In this document: one piece after another, positions 32,948 through 34,724 of the stretch | How the letters are laid out: the number at the start of each line of letters is the position of its first letter | Position numbering within the stretch: the first letter of the stretch is position 1 | Origin: Candidatus Dormiibacterota bacterium | Lineage (GTDB): Bacteria > Chloroflexota > Dormibacteria > Aeolococcales > Aeolococcaceae | Length of the DNA: 34,724 bases | Assembly: GCA_003132525.1 (NCBI GenBank) | Contig: PKXZ01000039.1 | Span: 9,660 to 44,383, forward strand | Direction of reading: 5' to 3' | Position numbers and translations under genes: made by a program | The notes under the pieces: model-generated | Database searches by the model: none | What the model was told of the DNA's origin: nothing | Seen by the model: only the letters and a program-made list of their open reading frames with translations

Positions 32948-34290
32948 CCGCGTACGACGCCATCGTCGTGGGCGGTGGGTCGCCAGGAGAGCACTGCGCC
33001 GGGGAGCTGGCCGATGGCGGTTTGCACGTCGCCCTCGTCGAGCGCGCGCTGGTGGGCGGCGAGTGCTCGTACTGGGCATGCATCCCGTCCAAGACGCTGC
33101 TGCGCCCTGGTGAGGCCGTCCATGCCGCGCGTGACGCGCAGGCGCACGCTGACATTGACGTCGAGGCGGCGCTGGCCTGGCGTGACTTCATGGTTTCGGA
33201 CTACTCCGACGCCGGCCAGGAGCGCTGGTTGGCGGGCAAGGGCATCGACCTCCTGCGCGGCACCGGCCGGCTTGCGGGTGTGGGCGTCCTCGAGGTGGAC
33301 GGTGTGCAGCACACCGCCACGAACATCGTGCTGGCGACGGGGTCCGATCCCATCATTCCGCCGATATCCGGGTTGCCCGATCTCGAGGGCGTCTGGACCA
33401 ACCGCGGAGTGACCGGGATGAAGTCGATCCCTCGCCGCCTGCTCGTGCTCGGCGGCGGCCCGGTTGGCGTCGAGATGGCTCAGGCGGTTCGACGCCTCGG
33501 CGGCGAGGTGGTCGTCGTCGAGGGAGCGCCGCGCCTGCTCGGGCACGAGCCGGCGCCCCTTGGAGAGGCATTGAGCGCCGTCCTCCACCGTGACGGCGTC
33601 GAGGTGATCTTGAGCCGGAAGGTCACCGCTGCCGGCCGTGACGGCGACGACTACGTCCTGACCCTGGACGACGCCAGCGAATTGCGTGGCGACCGGTTGC
33701 TCGTCGCCACCGGCAGGCGTCCGCGCGTGGAGGGGCTTGGGCTCGAGACCGTCGGCGTCACCGCCACTGGACCTGGACACGGGATCCCCGTCGACGCCCA
33801 CCTGCGAGCCGGCGAGCGTCTCTGGGCGATCGGTGATGTCACCGGCATCCGGCTCCTCACACACGTTGGCAAGTATCAGGGCGAGGTTGTCGCCGCCAAT
33901 ATCCTCGGTGACCCTCGGGAGGCCAACTACGAGGCCATTCCGGACGTCGTCTACACCGACCCGCAGGCCGCCGCGGTCGGCGCCGGTGAGGCGCGGTTCA
34001 CTGCAACCACCCCGCTCTCGGAGGTGGCCAAGGCCGAGACCTACAGCCGGGCGTACGCTGAATCCCCCGGCTTCCTGGCACTCCTCAGTGACGGTGAACG
34101 GCTCGTCGGCGCGTACGCCTTCGGCCCCGAGGCGGGCGAGTGGCTGCAGCAAGCGACGCTGGCCATCCGGGCCCGTGTGCCGCTCGACGTGCTGCGCGAC
34201 ACGATCCAGCCCTTCCCGACCTTCTCGGAGATCTTCGTCGCCACCCTTAAAGCGCTCCACAGTCAGATCCGTGGCGCCCCGAAGCCCTAG
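32944..34290 (+). CDS. FAD/NAD(P)-dependent disulfide oxidoreductase-like protein
   Basis: A 448-residue member of the dihydrolipoamide/mercuric reductase family. The FAD motif IVVGGGSPGEHCA is at the N-terminus, the NAD(P) motif LLVLGGGPVGVEMAQA is near the middle, and RLWAIGDVTG is the second FAD motif. The redox pair is GGECSYWACIPSK, with CxxxxC kept but CLNVGC replaced by CSYWAC. At the C-terminus the usual HPTxSE with its active-site histidine reads PFPTFSE, so the catalytic base is missing. It probably is not a dihydrolipoamide dehydrogenase; quinone or other electron-acceptor reduction is possible. Overlaps the small protein gene by four bases. Confidence 0.88.
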   Translation: MTAYDAIVVGGGSPGEHCAGELADGGLHVALVERALVGGECSYWACIPSKTLLRPGEAVHAARDAQAHADIDVEAALAWRDFMVSDYSDAGQERWLAGKGIDLLRGTGRLAGVGVLEVDGVQHTATNIVLATGSDPIIPPISGLPDLEGVWTNRGVTGMKSIPRRLLVLGGGPVGVEMAQAVRRLGGEVVVVEGAPRLLGHEPAPLGEALSAVLHRDGVEVILSRKVTAAGRDGDDYVLTLDDASELRGDRLLVATGRRPRVEGLGLETVGVTATGPGHGIPVDAHLRAGERLWAIGDVTGIRLLTHVGKYQGEVVAANILGDPREANYEAIPDVVYTDPQAAAVGAGEARFTATTPLSEVAKAETYSRAYAESPGFLALLSDGERLVGAYAFGPEAGEWLQQATLAIRARVPLDVLRDTIQPFPTFSEIFVATLKALHSQIRGAPKP

Positions 34291-34724
34291 GCGGTCTCCC
34301 CGAGCACGCGCAGCCGTGGCCGGTCGCCGGCCTCCACCTGCGACCAGCGTCCACCGGCGAGACGCATCGCGTGCGACGCGTGCAGCATCCGCTGGATCTC
34401 CTCTGCGGGCACCGGTCGCGAGAAGTAGAAGCCTTGGGCGAACCGGCAGCCGAGGCTCTGGAGCCGCTCGGCCTGTTCGGCCGTCTCCACGCCCTCGGCG
34501 ATGAGGCCGAGCCCGAGCGTCTTGCCCATCCGGATGATCGCCTGCGCGAACGCGGTCCGGCGGGGATCCTCGGCGACATGGTCGACGAACAGCTTGTCGA
34601 TCTTGAGGATGTCCAGCGGCAGGTCCTGGAGCGACGCCAGCGACGAGTAGCCGGTACCGAAGTCGTCCATCGAGATGCGCACGCCGAGCGCCTTGAGCTC
34701 GCGCAGGCGGTCCCGTGCGCTCAC
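34287..34724 (-). CDS. EAL-domain phosphodiesterase, C-terminal part (5' end beyond the window)
   Basis: The last ~145 residues of an EAL domain, which hydrolyses cyclic di-GMP. Seen are the SMDDFGTGYSSL metal-binding loop, DILKIDKLFV with the catalytic lysine, LIAEGVETAEQAERL with a catalytic glutamate and GCRFAQGFYFSRPVP. All motifs in the visible part are intact, so activity is likely. The EAL tripeptide itself and any sensor or GGDEF domains lie beyond 34724. A short C-terminal extension (~35 residues) follows the domain. Its stop overlaps the stop of the convergent flavoprotein within CTAG. Confidence 0.92.
   Translation of the reverse strand: MSARDRLRELKALGVRISMDDFGTGYSSLASLQDLPLDILKIDKLFVDHVAEDPRRTAFAQAIIRMGKTLGLGLIAEGVETAEQAERLQSLGCRFAQGFYFSRPVPAEEIQRMLHASHAMRLAGGRWSQVEAGDRPRLRVLGETA

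Noticed and set aside
32833-34260. A 475-codon open frame on the - strand
   Set aside because: It is antisense to the flavin disulfide reductase gene and has the low-complexity composition of a mirror frame.

Overview
This is a GC-rich window, dense with genes, from a free-living heterotroph. Neighbouring genes very often overlap by four bases at NTGA stop/start junctions, and many genes use GTG or TTG starts. A DUF222/13E12-type HNH protein, a flavoprotein of the CSYWAC type and the high GC suggest an actinobacterium or a related soil lineage (Chloroflexota or Dormibacterota are possible). Taxonomy cannot be fixed from this sequence. No tRNA, rRNA, CRISPR array or insertion sequence was seen, and no stretch over 300 bases lacks a gene.

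Region 1 (1-1170) is the 3' part of an HNH endonuclease gene.

Region 2 (1390-17886) is an aromatic-acid catabolic island built around one 180-bp divergent control region (9733-9911). Leftward runs a presumed eight-gene operon: a Tat/lipoprotein-like substrate-binding protein, LivG, LivF, LivH and LivM ABC transporter parts, an aryl-aldehyde dehydrogenase, PobA (4-hydroxybenzoate 3-hydroxylase) and an intradiol dioxygenase. Rightward runs pcaI-pcaJ-pcaF-pcaH-pcaG-pcaB-pcaD-pcaC and an IclR regulator, each gene overlapping the next, followed by an alpha/beta hydrolase. Together they can import an aromatic acid, oxidise an aromatic aldehyde to the acid, hydroxylate 4-hydroxybenzoate to protocatechuate, and convert that through 3-oxoadipate to succinyl-CoA and acetyl-CoA. 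The control region holds GTTCGC-ATA-GCGAAC and two related 15-mers, good candidates for the IclR regulator's operators.

Region 3 (17893-25020) is a second aromatic module using CoA thioesters. A leftward fused flavin monooxygenase/old-yellow-enzyme of the 2-aminobenzoyl-CoA monooxygenase/reductase type diverges over 55 bp from creatininase-like hydrolase, aryl-CoA ligase, crotonase, RidA-like protein and acyl-CoA dehydrogenase genes, all joined by 4-bp overlaps. The likely substrate is anthranilate or a similar aryl acid. The crotonase lacks both classical hydratase glutamates and the RidA-like protein lacks the usual arginine, so the middle of this route may use unusual chemistry.

Region 4 (24977-34724) holds mixed functions: a GNAT acetyltransferase, an OmpR-type two-component pair, a lone Flp pilin, a 14-helix MFS exporter, a tiny four-helix protein with cytochrome-b-like histidine spacing, an aldo/keto reductase, a secreted sorbosone-dehydrogenase-like lipoprotein, a VOC protein, a small WPDWYAQHMV protein with a flavin disulfide reductase, and the 3' end of an EAL-domain gene whose stop codon overlaps that of the reductase.
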